DNA of 64,000 nt from Anaeromyxobacter dehalogenans 2CP-1 (lineage in GTDB: Bacteria; Myxococcota; Myxococcia; Myxococcales; Anaeromyxobacteraceae): NCBI RefSeq assembly GCF_000022145.1, contig NC_011891.1, positions 4,508,501 to 4,572,500 on the forward strand. Direction: 5' to 3'. Below, one piece after another: positions 1-9,390 of this stretch; the first letter of the stretch is position 1, and each line of letters starts with the position of its first letter. The notes under the pieces were generated by a model. It ran no database searches. It was not told the origin of the DNA and worked only from the letters and a program-made list of their open reading frames with translations. A program made the translations under genes and the position numbers.

Positions 1-3000
1 GCTGGAACGCGCCCGAGGGATCCGCGGCCGGCGCGCCCAGGCCGAGCGTGCCGCCCAGCGAGGTCACGGCCACGTACGCGCCGGGCCGCGCCGGGGTGGA
101 GGCGAGGAGCGCGTCGTAGATCCGGCGCACCAGCGCATAGGACGTCTCGGCGGCCGCGCGGGCCGCGCCGGCGATCGCGCCGCCGTCCAGGGAGAGGTCG
201 AGCCGCGCCGGCGCGCCGAACGCGGTGAGGTCCACCAGCACCTCGGGCGCGCCGAGCGACGCGACCGCGGCGTCCACCGCCTCCGGGGTCGAGGACAGGG
301 CCTCGGCGCCGCGGGACCGCAGCGCCTCCGCCACGACCTCCGCCGCGCCGCCGGCCGCGCCGACCACCAGCGCGCGCCGGCCCGCGAGCGGTAGGCGCGG
401 GGACCGCGCCGGGAGCGCCACCGGCACGGCCTCGGGCACCAGCCGGTCGGCGGCGAGGCCGTCGCCGGGCGGGATCACCACGGGCCCCGCCGCGGCAGCG
501 GAGGGCGCCGCCTCCTCCAGGATCACGTGGTGGTTCACCCCGGCCATGCCGAACGTGCTCACCGCCGCGCGGCGCGGGTGGCCGGCGACGGGCCAGGGGC
601 GGGCCTCGGTGGCGAGCTCCGCCGGGATGGCCTCGAGGCGCAGCTCGGCGTCGAGATCGCGGGTGGCGTTGGAGGGCGGCAGCACGCGGCGGTGCAGCGC
701 CAGGCAGGCGCGCACCAGCGCGATGAGCCCGGCCGCGCTGGTGGTGTGGCCGACCTGCGACTTGGAGGCGGAGAGCACGAGCGGGGTCGCGCGCGGCAGA
801 CCGCCGTACACCGCGGCGTAGGTGGCGACCTCGGTGCGGTCGCCGAGGCGGGTGGCGGGGCCGTGCGACTCGAGCAGGTCCACCGTCTCGGGCCGCACCC
901 GCGCATGGGCGAGCGCCCGGCGCAGCGCGAGCTGCTGGCCGCTCGTGCTGGGCGAGTAGATCGACAGCCCGCGACCGTCGCTGGAGATCCCGTGGCCGCG
1001 GACCACCGCGTAGATGCGGTCGCCGTCGGCCCGGGCGTCGGCGAGGCGCTTCAGCGCCACCGCGCCGGCCCCCTCCGCCGGCACGAAGCCCTCGGCGTCC
1101 ACGTGGAACGGCAGGCCGCCGCGCGGCGACAGCGCGCCGAGCAGCCCGAGCGCCACGTAGTACTCGGGCACCAGGTTGTAGGCGACGCCGCCGGCCAGCG
1201 CGACGTCGACCTCCCCGCGCGCCAGCGCCTCGCAGGCGGCCGCCACCGCCGCGAGCGAGGAGGCGCAGGCCGCGTCCACCGTGAGCGGGATGCCGCCGAG
1301 CCCGAAGGCGGCGGCCACCCGCGCGGTGAGCGCGTAACCGGAGGTGGCGGCGAGCGCCTGGGGCCAGCGCGCCTCGCCGCGCGCGTCGAACACGGCGCGG
1401 GCGCGGGCCACCACCCCGGCGATGCAGGGCTCGTCGAGCCCCGCCTCGCGCATCGCGTCCTCGGCGAGCGCGAGCGTGTTCCCGAACGCGACGCGGGTCT
1501 CGACCGCCGCCTCGCGGGCGCGGAGCGAGAGCTGCCCGAACACCGCCTGGCCGCGCAGGCCGCGCGCGCGGGCGGCCTCCCAGCCCGCATCGGCGAGCGC
1601 CTGCTCCGCGGCGAGCAGCGAGATGGGCACCGCGCCGTCGAGCGCCGGCGCCTCCGCGGGATCGATCCCGTAGCGCTCGGGCTGGAACGGCGGCGGCGAC
1701 ACCGGGGCGGCGAGCCGGGTGCGGAACGCGTGCGCCAGCTCGGCGTTCGCGCCCACCAGCGCGTCCACGTCGAAGCGCGAGCGCGGCAGGTCGAGCACCG
1801 GGTCGGCGTGGTCGAGCACGTTGCGCCAGTAGGTGTCCACGTCGTTCGCGCCCGGGACCACCAGGCCCACGCCCACGACGGCGTAGCCCTGCTCGTCGCG
1901 CCGGGGCCGCGGGCGCGGCGCCGGGGCGGCCGGCCGGGGCGCGCCCGGCGCGGCCAGCACCGCGTGGTAGGCGACCGGCTCGGGGCCGCCGTCGCTCACG
2001 CCGATGCGGCGCGGCGCCCCGGCGGTCGCGGGCGCCGGCGCGGACGCGGGCCAGGCGCCCCGGTGCAGCGCGAGCGCGGCCTCCACGAGCGCCACCATCC
2101 CGGTGGCGCCCTGGAGGAAGCCGGTCGAGGGCACGCACGAGCCGGTGGGCACGGGGGCCTTCCGCGCACGGTAGGCGGCGGCGAGCCCGGCCGCCTCGCC
2201 GGCGTCGCTGGCGAGGCCGGCGGCGCGCGAGACCACCGCGTCCACCTCGGCCGGCCCGATGCCCTCCACCGCGGCACGGGCCGCCCGCTCCACGCAGCGC
2301 GCCAGCGCGCCCGCGTCGCGGGCGCCCGGCTCGGCGGCGGCGCCCAGCCGCTCCACCAGCGCGTACACCCGCGCGCCGGCGACGTCGTCCTCGCGCCGGA
2401 GCACCAGCGCGGCCGCGCCCTCCCCCGGCAGCGTGCCCGCCGCCTCGGGGTCGAACGGGCGCGGGACGTCGTCGGCCAGCTCGCCGCGGTGCGCGAGGGA
2501 GAGCAGCACCGACGGCGTCACCAGCGGCGACACCGCGCACACCACCGCAACGTCGCACTCGCCGCGCCGGAGCGCCTCGATCGACTCGGAGAGCGCCGCC
2601 AGCGACGACGCGCTGCCCACGTCCACCGCCGCGTGGCCGCCGCGGAAGTCGAACAGGTTCGCGGCCCGGCCGGCCACGATGCTCGACGAGGTGAAGAGCG
2701 AGTCCGGCTCGATGGCCGGGCAGGCCAGGTCCACCACGCGATCCAGGATGGCGAGCGCCAGCTCGCGGCGGTCCGGCGCCTCGCGCGCCAGCGCGTCGCC
2801 GATGGGGATGGCGAGCCGGTTGCGGCGGATGCGCCGCATCGGATCGGTGCGCGGGTCGGGACCGAGCGTGGTGGCCGCGATGCGGATCTGTCCGCGCTCC
2901 ACCGGCGCGGCGCCGGGCTTCATGCCGGCGTCGGCGAGCGCCTCGGCCATGGTCTGCAGCGCGAGCTTCTCGGCGAGGTGCAGCCGCTCCACCTGGAGCG

Positions 3001-3244
3001 GCGGGACGCGGAGCGCGCGCCAGTCGAGCGGCACGTCGTCGAGGAGCGCCGCGCGCGGCGCCCGCCCGCCCAGCAGCGCGCCCGCCTCCGGGCCGAACGC
3101 CACCGGATCGAAGCGCGCCGCCGGCACGCGCGCGAACGGCGCCGGCCGGCGCGCCGAGAGCCGCGCCCAGAGCGCGTCCAGGCCGGAGGCGCCGGCGAGC
3201 CGGCACCCCATCCCCACCACCGCGATGCGGGCGCCCTGGCTCAC
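1..3244 (-). CDS. Pfa/Hgl-like lipid/polyketide synthase subunit (dead KS - KS - KR-like), 3' end outside window
   Basis: Second subunit of a type I iterative fatty-acid/polyketide synthase. It starts at a GTG that overlaps the stop of the upstream subunit (GTGA), so the two are translationally coupled. The reading frame runs off the left edge after about 1081 codons. Domain order seen: ketosynthase 1 (about residues 7-420), ketosynthase 2 (about 450-870), then a Rossmann-type ketoreductase-like start (LVVGAAGG near residue 954). KS1 has Ser211 where the catalytic Cys should be (VDVGSASSL), and both catalytic His motifs are lost, so it should act like a chain-length-factor or be structural. 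KS2 keeps Cys660 (VDAACASSL), the first His (ESHGPAT) and the second (KSQVGH), so it looks active. The order dead-then-active is opposite to the KS-CLF of PfaC. The product is unknown; a very long or unusual lipid is likely for the family. Confidence 0.85.
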   Translation of the reverse strand, partial: MSQGARIAVVGMGCRLAGASGLDALWARLSARRPAPFARVPAARFDPVAFGPEAGALLGGRAPRAALLDDVPLDWRALRVPPLQVERLHLAEKLALQTMAEALADAGMKPGAAPVERGQIRIAATTLGPDPRTDPMRRIRRNRLAIPIGDALAREAPDRRELALAILDRVVDLACPAIEPDSLFTSSSIVAGRAANLFDFRGGHAAVDVGSASSLAALSESIEALRRGECDVAVVCAVSPLVTPSVLLSLAHRGELADDVPRPFDPEAAGTLPGEGAAALVLRREDDVAGARVYALVERLGAAAEPGARDAGALARCVERAARAAVEGIGPAEVDAVVSRAAGLASDAGEAAGLAAAYRARKAPVPTGSCVPSTGFLQGATGMVALVEAALALHRGAWPASAPAPATAGAPRRIGVSDGGPEPVAYHAVLAAPGAPRPAAPAPRPRPRRDEQGYAVVGVGLVVPGANDVDTYWRNVLDHADPVLDLPRSRFDVDALVGANAELAHAFRTRLAAPVSPPPFQPERYGIDPAEAPALDGAVPISLLAAEQALADAGWEAARARGLRGQAVFGQLSLRAREAAVETRVAFGNTLALAEDAMREAGLDEPCIAGVVARARAVFDARGEARWPQALAATSGYALTARVAAAFGLGGIPLTVDAACASSLAAVAAACEALARGEVDVALAGGVAYNLVPEYYVALGLLGALSPRGGLPFHVDAEGFVPAEGAGAVALKRLADARADGDRIYAVVRGHGISSDGRGLSIYSPSTSGQQLALRRALAHARVRPETVDLLESHGPATRLGDRTEVATYAAVYGGLPRATPLVLSASKSQVGHTTSAAGLIALVRACLALHRRVLPPSNATRDLDAELRLEAIPAELATEARPWPVAGHPRRAAVSTFGMAGVNHHVILEEAAPSAAAAGPVVIPPGDGLAADRLVPEAVPVALPARSPRLPLAGRRALVVGAAGGAAEVVAEALRSRGAEALSSTPEAVDAAVASLGAPEVLVDLTAFGAPARLDLSLDGGAIAGAARAAAETSYALVRRIYDALLASTPARPGAYVAVTSLGGTLGLGAPAADPSGAFQ

Positions 3245-6200
3245 GCCACGCCCTCGCTGGCCCGCCCGTCGCGGACGCGCCGGCTGTAGCGCCGCCAGGC
3301 GCGCTCGGCCGCCTCGCCGATGGGGCCGGCGGCGGCGCCGGTCGCGACCGTTCGGCCGCACACGCCGCGCAGCTCGGCCACCAGCGCGTCCCCCGCCACC
3401 ACCGTCACGTCGGCGCGCCACAGCCCGCCCTCCGGCGCGACCATCTTCACGTGGATCCCGAACGCGTCGCCGGCCGCGGGCGCCGCGTGCACGCGCACCT
3501 TCTCCACCGAGCAGACCGCGTGCGGCGCCCCGGTCACCCCGAGCCAGGCGAACGACGCGAGCTCGCTCGCCGCGGCGAGCGCGGCCGCCAGCCGCTCCAC
3601 CTCGTCGCCGTCGCCCGCGTCGGCCCCGCCGGCCGCGACCATGAAGCCGTCGGAGCGCGCCCAGGCGAGCACGCCGTCGGCCGCGCCGAGGACCGGCGCG
3701 AGCGCGTCGCGCAGCTCCGCCCCGCTCGCGGCCCGGCCGCGCCGCTCCGGCGCGATGGCGCGCAGGATCTCGGCGGGCGCCGCGGCGGCCGGCCCGGGCG
3801 CGCCCACCCGCACCGTGGCCTCGGCCTCGCTCTCGCCCAGGATGGCGCGCAGCCGGAGCGCGCCGTCGCTGGCGTGCGCCACGTCGACGAGCGGCTCGCG
3901 CGCCGGCGCCGCCTCGCCGGAGGCGCGCAGCTCCAGGTGGGCGACCTCGCGGACGCCCTCGCCGGCCGCGCCGAGCAGCGCCTCCAGCAGGCGACGCGAG
4001 GCGGCCACCGCCGGCCCGCGCGCGTCATTCACCACCGGTGTAGCGACGGCGGCCGCGGCGTGCGGGGCCACGGCGAGCGGCGTGGCGGTGGGCCGGGGGG
4101 CGCCGCCGCCGGGCGGGCGGGGGCCGCCGCCGGGACCGTCCGGATCGGCGGGCGCGAGCCGGCGGGCGAGCGCGTCGGCCGCCTTGCGGATGGTGTTCGC
4201 GTCGCGGAGCTTGAAGCCGGGATCGGGCGGCAGGCCGAAGCGCTCGCGCGCGGCGGCGAGCACCGCCACCTGCTTCACCGTGTCGATGCCCAGCTCGGCC
4301 TCGAGGTCGAGGTCGGCGTCGAGCATCTCCGCCGGGTAGCCCGTCCGCTTCACCAGCTCCTCCACGATGGCGGCGCCCACCTGCTCGCGGGCAGCCTCGA
4401 GCGTGAGGCGAGGGGCGGCGCGGCCGAGCGCGTTCGGGGGTGGCGGCGGGGGCGCCGAGGAGACCGCAGGCGCCGGCGCGGCGACGACCTTCGGCGGGGG
4501 CGGGGCAACGGTCGGGGCAGCGGTCGGGGCGACGGGCGCGACGACGGGCGCCACATGGACGCGGCTGGCGAGCCACGCGGTCGCCTTCGCGATGGTGTTC
4601 GCGTCGCGGAGCTTGAACGCCGGATCCGGCGGCACGCCGAGGCGCTCGCGGACCGCGGCCAGCACCGCCACCTGCTTCACCGTGTCGATGCCGAGCTCGG
4701 CCTCCAGGTCCAGCTCGGGGTCGAGCATCTCCTCGGGGTAGCCGGTGCGCCGGGCGTACTCCGCGACGAGCGCGCGTCGGACCTCGTCGGCGCCGACCGC
4801 GGGCGCCGCGGCGGCCACCGGCTCGGCGGCGGGCGCGGCCACGGGAGCGGTGGCCGGTGCGGGAGCGGGCTCGGGTGCGGCCACCGCCTGGGCGACCGCG
4901 ACCGGCTCCTGCCCGGCCGGCGCTGCGACCGGCGCGGGCGCTGGGGCGGCGACGGCGACGGACGCCGCGAGCGCCGGCTGCTCCGGCACGGTCCCGGTGA
5001 GCACGCCGTCGATGAGGTCGCGGATCCCGCGCAGCAGCGTCGCCACGTAGGCCGGCATCGCCTCCGGCGACGGGGCCGCGCCCGCGCCCTGCGGCGCGGA
5101 GCGGATCTCGGGAATGCTGCGGGACGGGGTGCTCATCGCAGTGTCCTCCTCCAGGACTCCAGCGCCGTGGACGAACAGGCAGGCGAGCGCGCGCTGGAGC
5201 TGCTCGACCTCGCCGACCTTCGGGTGGAGCGTGGCGTGCGCGACGTGCGGGCGATCCCCGAGGATCTGCCCGACGAAGGTGGTGAGCGGCCACTTGGGCC
5301 CGCACTCCACGAAGAGCCGCACGCCGCGCGCGTGGAGCGCGTCCACCGCCGGCCGGAGCCGCACCGGCTCGACGAACTGGCTGGCGAGGTGCTCGGGAAA
5401 GCGCTCCGGCGAGACCTCGGCGAGGCTCCGCCCGGTGACGGTGGAGACGATCTCCACCTCCGGCGCGCGGAACGGGATGGTGCGGAGCAGGCGCAGGTAG
5501 CGCGGCTGCGCCGCGGCGATGAGCTGCGAGTGGTAGCCGTGCGAGACCGCCAGCACGGTCGCCTCGACGCCCTCGTCCGACGCCCGGCGGAGCAGCTCGG
5601 GCATGGCGCGGCGGTCGCAGGAGACGATGCAGGCGCCGGGCCCGTTGTCGGCGGCGAGCGCGGCGTAGCCGGGGAGCCCGGCCGTGAACCGCGCGGCCCG
5701 CTCGGCGCCGCAGGTGAGCGCGACCATCTGGCCGGGGTCGTCGCGGGTGAGCGCCAGCACCGAGAGCGTCCGCTCGCGGACCACCGCGAGCCCGTCCTCG
5801 AGCGACATGGCGCCGGCCGCCACCAGCGCGGCCAGCTCGCCCGCGCTCTGGCCCATGAGCGCGCGCGGCGCGAGGCCGTGGCGCACGAGCAGCCGGTGCA
5901 GCGCCACGTTCACCACGAACACCGCGCAGTGGATGTCCTCGTCGCTCTGCGCGTAGGCGTCCGGCCGGTCGGTGAAGAACGACGGCCGCAGCGGGCGCCC
6001 GCACAGCGCCTGGTAGGCGCGGTCGGCGTCGTCGAGCGTCCGGCCCAGCGACGGGAACGCGGCGAGCGCGTCGCGGAGCATGTTCGGGTACTGCGGCCCC
6101 TGGCCCGGGAACGTCACCGCCACCTGCGCCGGTTTCCGCGCATCCGCCGCGTGCACGCCCTGGGCCCGGAGCAGCCCGAGGTCGAGCCCGACGCGCACCG

Positions 6201-9200
6201 CGCGGGAGAGGTGCGCGGCGCGCGCGGCGAGCGCCGCGGGATCCGCCGCCACCACCGCGGCCCGGAACGGCGCCTCCGCCGCCGCCCGGCGCGAGGCCCG
6301 GAGCGCCGCGAGGTAGTCCTCGGGGCCCGCGTCGCGGAGCGCGCTCGCGAGCCGCTCCAGCGCCTCGGCGCAGCCGGCCGCGTCCTCCGCGCCCGCGGCG
6401 GCGATGGCGAGCGGCCGCGCCGCGAGGGACGAGGCGGCGAGCGCCGGGGCCGGGGCCGCCTTCTGGACCGGAGGAGGCTGCACGACCGGGGCGACGCGGG
6501 CCGGCGCGGCGGGGCGGTACTCCTCCACCAGCGCGTGCACGTTCGTGCCGCCCAGGCCGAAGCCGGACACGCCTGCCCGCCGGGGCGCGCCGTCGGGCGC
6601 GGTCCAGCGCTCGGCGCGCGTGACCACCTCGACCGGGCCGGCGCCGAAGTCGATGGCCGGGTTGGGCCGCTCGACCTCGAGCGACGGCGGCAGCAGGCCC
6701 TCGCGCACGGCCAGCACCGCCTTCAGCAGCGCCGGGGCGCCGGCCGCGCCGAGCAGGTGGCCGATGTTGGACTTCACCGAGCCGATGCGGAGCGGCCGGG
6801 CCCGTCCGCGCCCGTACGCGCGCACGCAGGCCTCCACCTCGGTCCGGTCGCCGAGGGCGGTGCCGGTGCCGTGGCACTCCACGTAGTCCACCAGCGCGGG
6901 ATCGATCCCGCCCGCCTCCAGCGCGCGCCGCATGGCGAGCGCCTCGCCTTCCAGCGACGGCGCGAACACCGACTTGCCCTTGCCGTCGCTGGACGCGCCC
7001 ACCGCGCGGACGAGCGCGTGGACGCGCTGCCCGTCGCGCTCGGCGTCGGCGAGGCGGCGCAGCACCAGGACGCCCGCGCCCTCGCCCGGCACGAACCCGT
7101 CGGCGCGCGCGTCGAACGGCGTGCTCCCGGTGGCGGAGAGCGCGTTGAAGCGGCAGCAGCCCACGTAGAACTCGGGCTGCATGTCGGCCCACACGCCGCC
7201 CACCAGCGCCGTGTCGCAGGTGCCGTCGCGGAGCGCCTGCACCGCTGCCTGGAGCGCGGCGAGCGTCGAGGCGCAGGCCGACTCGACGGTGAGCTGCGGG
7301 CCGCGCAGGTCGAAGCGGCGCGCGATGCGCGCGGCCATGACGCTGCCGAGCCACCCGGGCAGCGAGTCCTCCGCGAGCGGGGGCAGCTCGCCCTCCACCC
7401 GCGCCCGCGCGGCGTCGAGCAGCGCCCTGGCCTGCGCGCCGGTGAGCCCGGCGGCCGGCGCCGCGGCCTCCACCTCGGCGGCGAGGCGCGCCAGGTGGAA
7501 GCGCACCTCGGCGAGGAGCTTGCGCCCCTGGCACGCCATGAAGCCGAGGAACACGCCGGTGCGGCCGCGATCCCAGGCGCCGCGCTCGAGGCCGGCGTCG
7601 GCCACCGCCTCCTCGGCCACGCGCAGCGCGAGGAGGTGCGCCGGGTCCACCGCCTCGCGCGCGGCGGGCGGGATGCGCCAGCGCGCGTCGGCGAGCGCGG
7701 GCGCGTCGGTGAAGCCGCCCAGGCGCGTGTAGCTGCGCTCCAGCCGCGCGGCGTCGGGGTGGCAATAGCGCGACGCGTCCCAGCGGCTCGCCGGGACGTC
7801 GCGGATCGACGACCGCCCGTCCTGCAGCGCGCGCCAGAACGCCGGCACGTCCTCGGCGCCGGGGAGCATCGCGCCCAGGCCGATCACCGCCAGCGGCGCG
7901 GCCTCTGCCGGTGCGCGCCACGCCCCGGCGGCCGCGGGCGCGGGCGAAGGGGCCGCCAGCACCGCGTGGTAGGCGAGGCCGCCCAGCGACACCGCGCTCA
8001 CCGCGGCGCGCGCGGCGTCGCAGCCGGCGCGCGGCCGGAGCGGCGCGGGCGCGCGCGGCACCTCGAACGCGGTCTCCTCGAGGCGGAGGTCCGGGTGCGG
8101 GCGGGAGAACCCGGCCTGCGGCGGGACCACCCCGTGCTGCAGCGCCAGCACCGTGCGCAGCATGCCCACCGCGGCGCTCGCGCCGCGCAGGTGGCCGACC
8201 TGCGCCTTGGCCGAGCCGATGGCGACCGGCCCGGGGACGCCGCGATAGCCCTGCGCGAGCGCGGCGAGCTCGCTCGCGTCGCCGCGCGGCGTGCCGGTGG
8301 CGTGGCACTCCACGAAGCCGACCGTGGCGGGATCGACCGCGCCCTCCTCGTGCGCCCGCCGGATCGCGAGCGCGAGGCCGTCCGGGCGCGGCGCGAGCGG
8401 CGAGGCCGCGGCGCCGTCGCAGGCGCCGGCCACGCCGAGCACCACCGCCAGGATGCGATCGCCGTCACGGAGCGCGTCGTCGAGCCGCTTGGCGGCGAAC
8501 ATGACCGCGCCCTCGCCGGGCAGCGTCCCGTCGGCGGCGGCGTCGAACGGGCGCGGCCGGCCGGCGGAGAGCACGCCCATGCGCGAGAGCGCCACCAGCT
8601 CGGCCGGCGAGAGGAGCTCGCTCGCGGCGCCGAACAGCGCGCAGTCCACCGTCCCGTCGCGCAGCGCGCGCGCCGCCACGTCGAGCGCGGCCAGCCCCGA
8701 GGCGAAGCCGGCGTCCACCGCGGCGTGCGGCCCGCGCAGGTCGAGCAGCATGCCCACGCGCCCGGCCGCGATGCTGCCGGCCGAGTTCACCACCGGCTCC
8801 TCGCTGGCCGGCCGCAGCCGGGCCTCCAGCGAGGCGCGCGCCGACGCGAGCGCCGCCTCGGCCGCCGCGACGGGCACGCCCGCCTCGCCGGCGGCCTCGC
8901 GCACCGCCGACGCGAGCGCGTCGAGCCGGACGCGGAGCCCGGTGTCCGGCCGCCAGCCGAGGCCCGTCGCGCCGAGCCACACGCCGGTGCGCTCGCGCGG
9001 CAGCGCCTTCACCGCGGCCAGCGCCTGGCGCCCCGCCTCCAGCACCTGGAGTTGCGCGGGGTTCATCGCGTCGGCGTCGGCCGGCGGCATCCGGAAGGCG
9101 CGCCAGTCGGGCCGGAACCCGGTCACCTGGGCCGCGGCCGGGAGCCGGCCGAGCCCGAGCCGCTCCCAGTCCCACGCCCCGCCCGCGAGCGGCTCGAACG

Positions 9201-9351
9201 CGTCGCGCCCGGCCTGCATCGCGTCCCAGAACGCCTCGACGCTGCCTGCGCCCGGAAGCACACACCCGACGCCGATGAGGGCGATCGGGACCCTGGGTGT
9301 TCCCCGCTGCTCCGAAGTGGTCACGCCGGAGAGGGTGGCGGATAACGTCAC
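3241..9351 (-). CDS. Pfa/Hgl-like lipid/polyketide synthase subunit (dead KS - KS - MAT - ACP - ACP - DH-like)
   Basis: A 2036-residue multidomain synthase that loads and elongates acyl chains on its own carrier domains. Domains seen: KS1 (about 20-440) with Phe216 in place of the catalytic Cys (VDAGFASG) but both His motifs kept (ECHATGT, QVGH); KS2 (about 465-920) with Cys693 (VESACAST), ECHGTGT and NIGH; malonyl-type acyltransferase (about 1060-1370) with GQSAGE (Ser1169) and SHGYHS; Ala/Pro linker; two tandem ACPs whose attachment motif reads LGIDTVKQV, with Thr1557 and Thr1691 where Ser normally carries phosphopantetheine; and a C-terminal double-hotdog dehydratase-like region (about 1790-2036) with no visible catalytic His. 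The GTG at 9351 is taken as the start; GTG at 9324 is an alternative, and neither has a strong SD. It is first in its operon and is followed by the overlapping second subunit. Confidence 0.88.
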   Translation of the reverse strand: MTLSATLSGVTTSEQRGTPRVPIALIGVGCVLPGAGSVEAFWDAMQAGRDAFEPLAGGAWDWERLGLGRLPAAAQVTGFRPDWRAFRMPPADADAMNPAQLQVLEAGRQALAAVKALPRERTGVWLGATGLGWRPDTGLRVRLDALASAVREAAGEAGVPVAAAEAALASARASLEARLRPASEEPVVNSAGSIAAGRVGMLLDLRGPHAAVDAGFASGLAALDVAARALRDGTVDCALFGAASELLSPAELVALSRMGVLSAGRPRPFDAAADGTLPGEGAVMFAAKRLDDALRDGDRILAVVLGVAGACDGAAASPLAPRPDGLALAIRRAHEEGAVDPATVGFVECHATGTPRGDASELAALAQGYRGVPGPVAIGSAKAQVGHLRGASAAVGMLRTVLALQHGVVPPQAGFSRPHPDLRLEETAFEVPRAPAPLRPRAGCDAARAAVSAVSLGGLAYHAVLAAPSPAPAAAGAWRAPAEAAPLAVIGLGAMLPGAEDVPAFWRALQDGRSSIRDVPASRWDASRYCHPDAARLERSYTRLGGFTDAPALADARWRIPPAAREAVDPAHLLALRVAEEAVADAGLERGAWDRGRTGVFLGFMACQGRKLLAEVRFHLARLAAEVEAAAPAAGLTGAQARALLDAARARVEGELPPLAEDSLPGWLGSVMAARIARRFDLRGPQLTVESACASTLAALQAAVQALRDGTCDTALVGGVWADMQPEFYVGCCRFNALSATGSTPFDARADGFVPGEGAGVLVLRRLADAERDGQRVHALVRAVGASSDGKGKSVFAPSLEGEALAMRRALEAGGIDPALVDYVECHGTGTALGDRTEVEACVRAYGRGRARPLRIGSVKSNIGHLLGAAGAPALLKAVLAVREGLLPPSLEVERPNPAIDFGAGPVEVVTRAERWTAPDGAPRRAGVSGFGLGGTNVHALVEEYRPAAPARVAPVVQPPPVQKAAPAPALAASSLAARPLAIAAAGAEDAAGCAEALERLASALRDAGPEDYLAALRASRRAAAEAPFRAAVVAADPAALAARAAHLSRAVRVGLDLGLLRAQGVHAADARKPAQVAVTFPGQGPQYPNMLRDALAAFPSLGRTLDDADRAYQALCGRPLRPSFFTDRPDAYAQSDEDIHCAVFVVNVALHRLLVRHGLAPRALMGQSAGELAALVAAGAMSLEDGLAVVRERTLSVLALTRDDPGQMVALTCGAERAARFTAGLPGYAALAADNGPGACIVSCDRRAMPELLRRASDEGVEATVLAVSHGYHSQLIAAAQPRYLRLLRTIPFRAPEVEIVSTVTGRSLAEVSPERFPEHLASQFVEPVRLRPAVDALHARGVRLFVECGPKWPLTTFVGQILGDRPHVAHATLHPKVGEVEQLQRALACLFVHGAGVLEEDTAMSTPSRSIPEIRSAPQGAGAAPSPEAMPAYVATLLRGIRDLIDGVLTGTVPEQPALAASVAVAAPAPAPVAAPAGQEPVAVAQAVAAPEPAPAPATAPVAAPAAEPVAAAAPAVGADEVRRALVAEYARRTGYPEEMLDPELDLEAELGIDTVKQVAVLAAVRERLGVPPDPAFKLRDANTIAKATAWLASRVHVAPVVAPVAPTAAPTVAPPPPKVVAAPAPAVSSAPPPPPPNALGRAAPRLTLEAAREQVGAAIVEELVKRTGYPAEMLDADLDLEAELGIDTVKQVAVLAAARERFGLPPDPGFKLRDANTIRKAADALARRLAPADPDGPGGGPRPPGGGAPRPTATPLAVAPHAAAAVATPVVNDARGPAVAASRRLLEALLGAAGEGVREVAHLELRASGEAAPAREPLVDVAHASDGALRLRAILGESEAEATVRVGAPGPAAAAPAEILRAIAPERRGRAASGAELRDALAPVLGAADGVLAWARSDGFMVAAGGADAGDGDEVERLAAALAAASELASFAWLGVTGAPHAVCSVEKVRVHAAPAAGDAFGIHVKMVAPEGGLWRADVTVVAGDALVAELRGVCGRTVATGAAAGPIGEAAERAWRRYSRRVRDGRASEGVA

Positions 9352-9371
9352 TTTTCGTCAATAGGGGTGGT

Positions 9372-9390
9372 GCAATTATCCACGAATTGC
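9372..9390 (-). promoter_or_regulatory. Candidate promoter with operator palindrome for the synthase operon
   Basis: On the minus strand a 19-base inverted repeat, GCAATT-N7-AATTGC, encloses a -10-like GATAAT (9381 to 9376). It lies about 25 bases upstream of the synthase GTG, in an AT-rich pocket (about 9352-9420) that stands out from the GC-rich surroundings. A repressor bound to the palindrome would cover the -10. No convincing -35 is visible. The regulator is not identifiable from the window. Confidence 0.5.

Noticed and set aside
3451-9345. Very long plus-strand open frame opposite the lipid synthase
   Set aside because: Composition is Arg/Gly/Ala-rich with no domain motifs, as expected for the shadow of a GC-rich gene whose own strand shows full KS, AT and ACP motifs.
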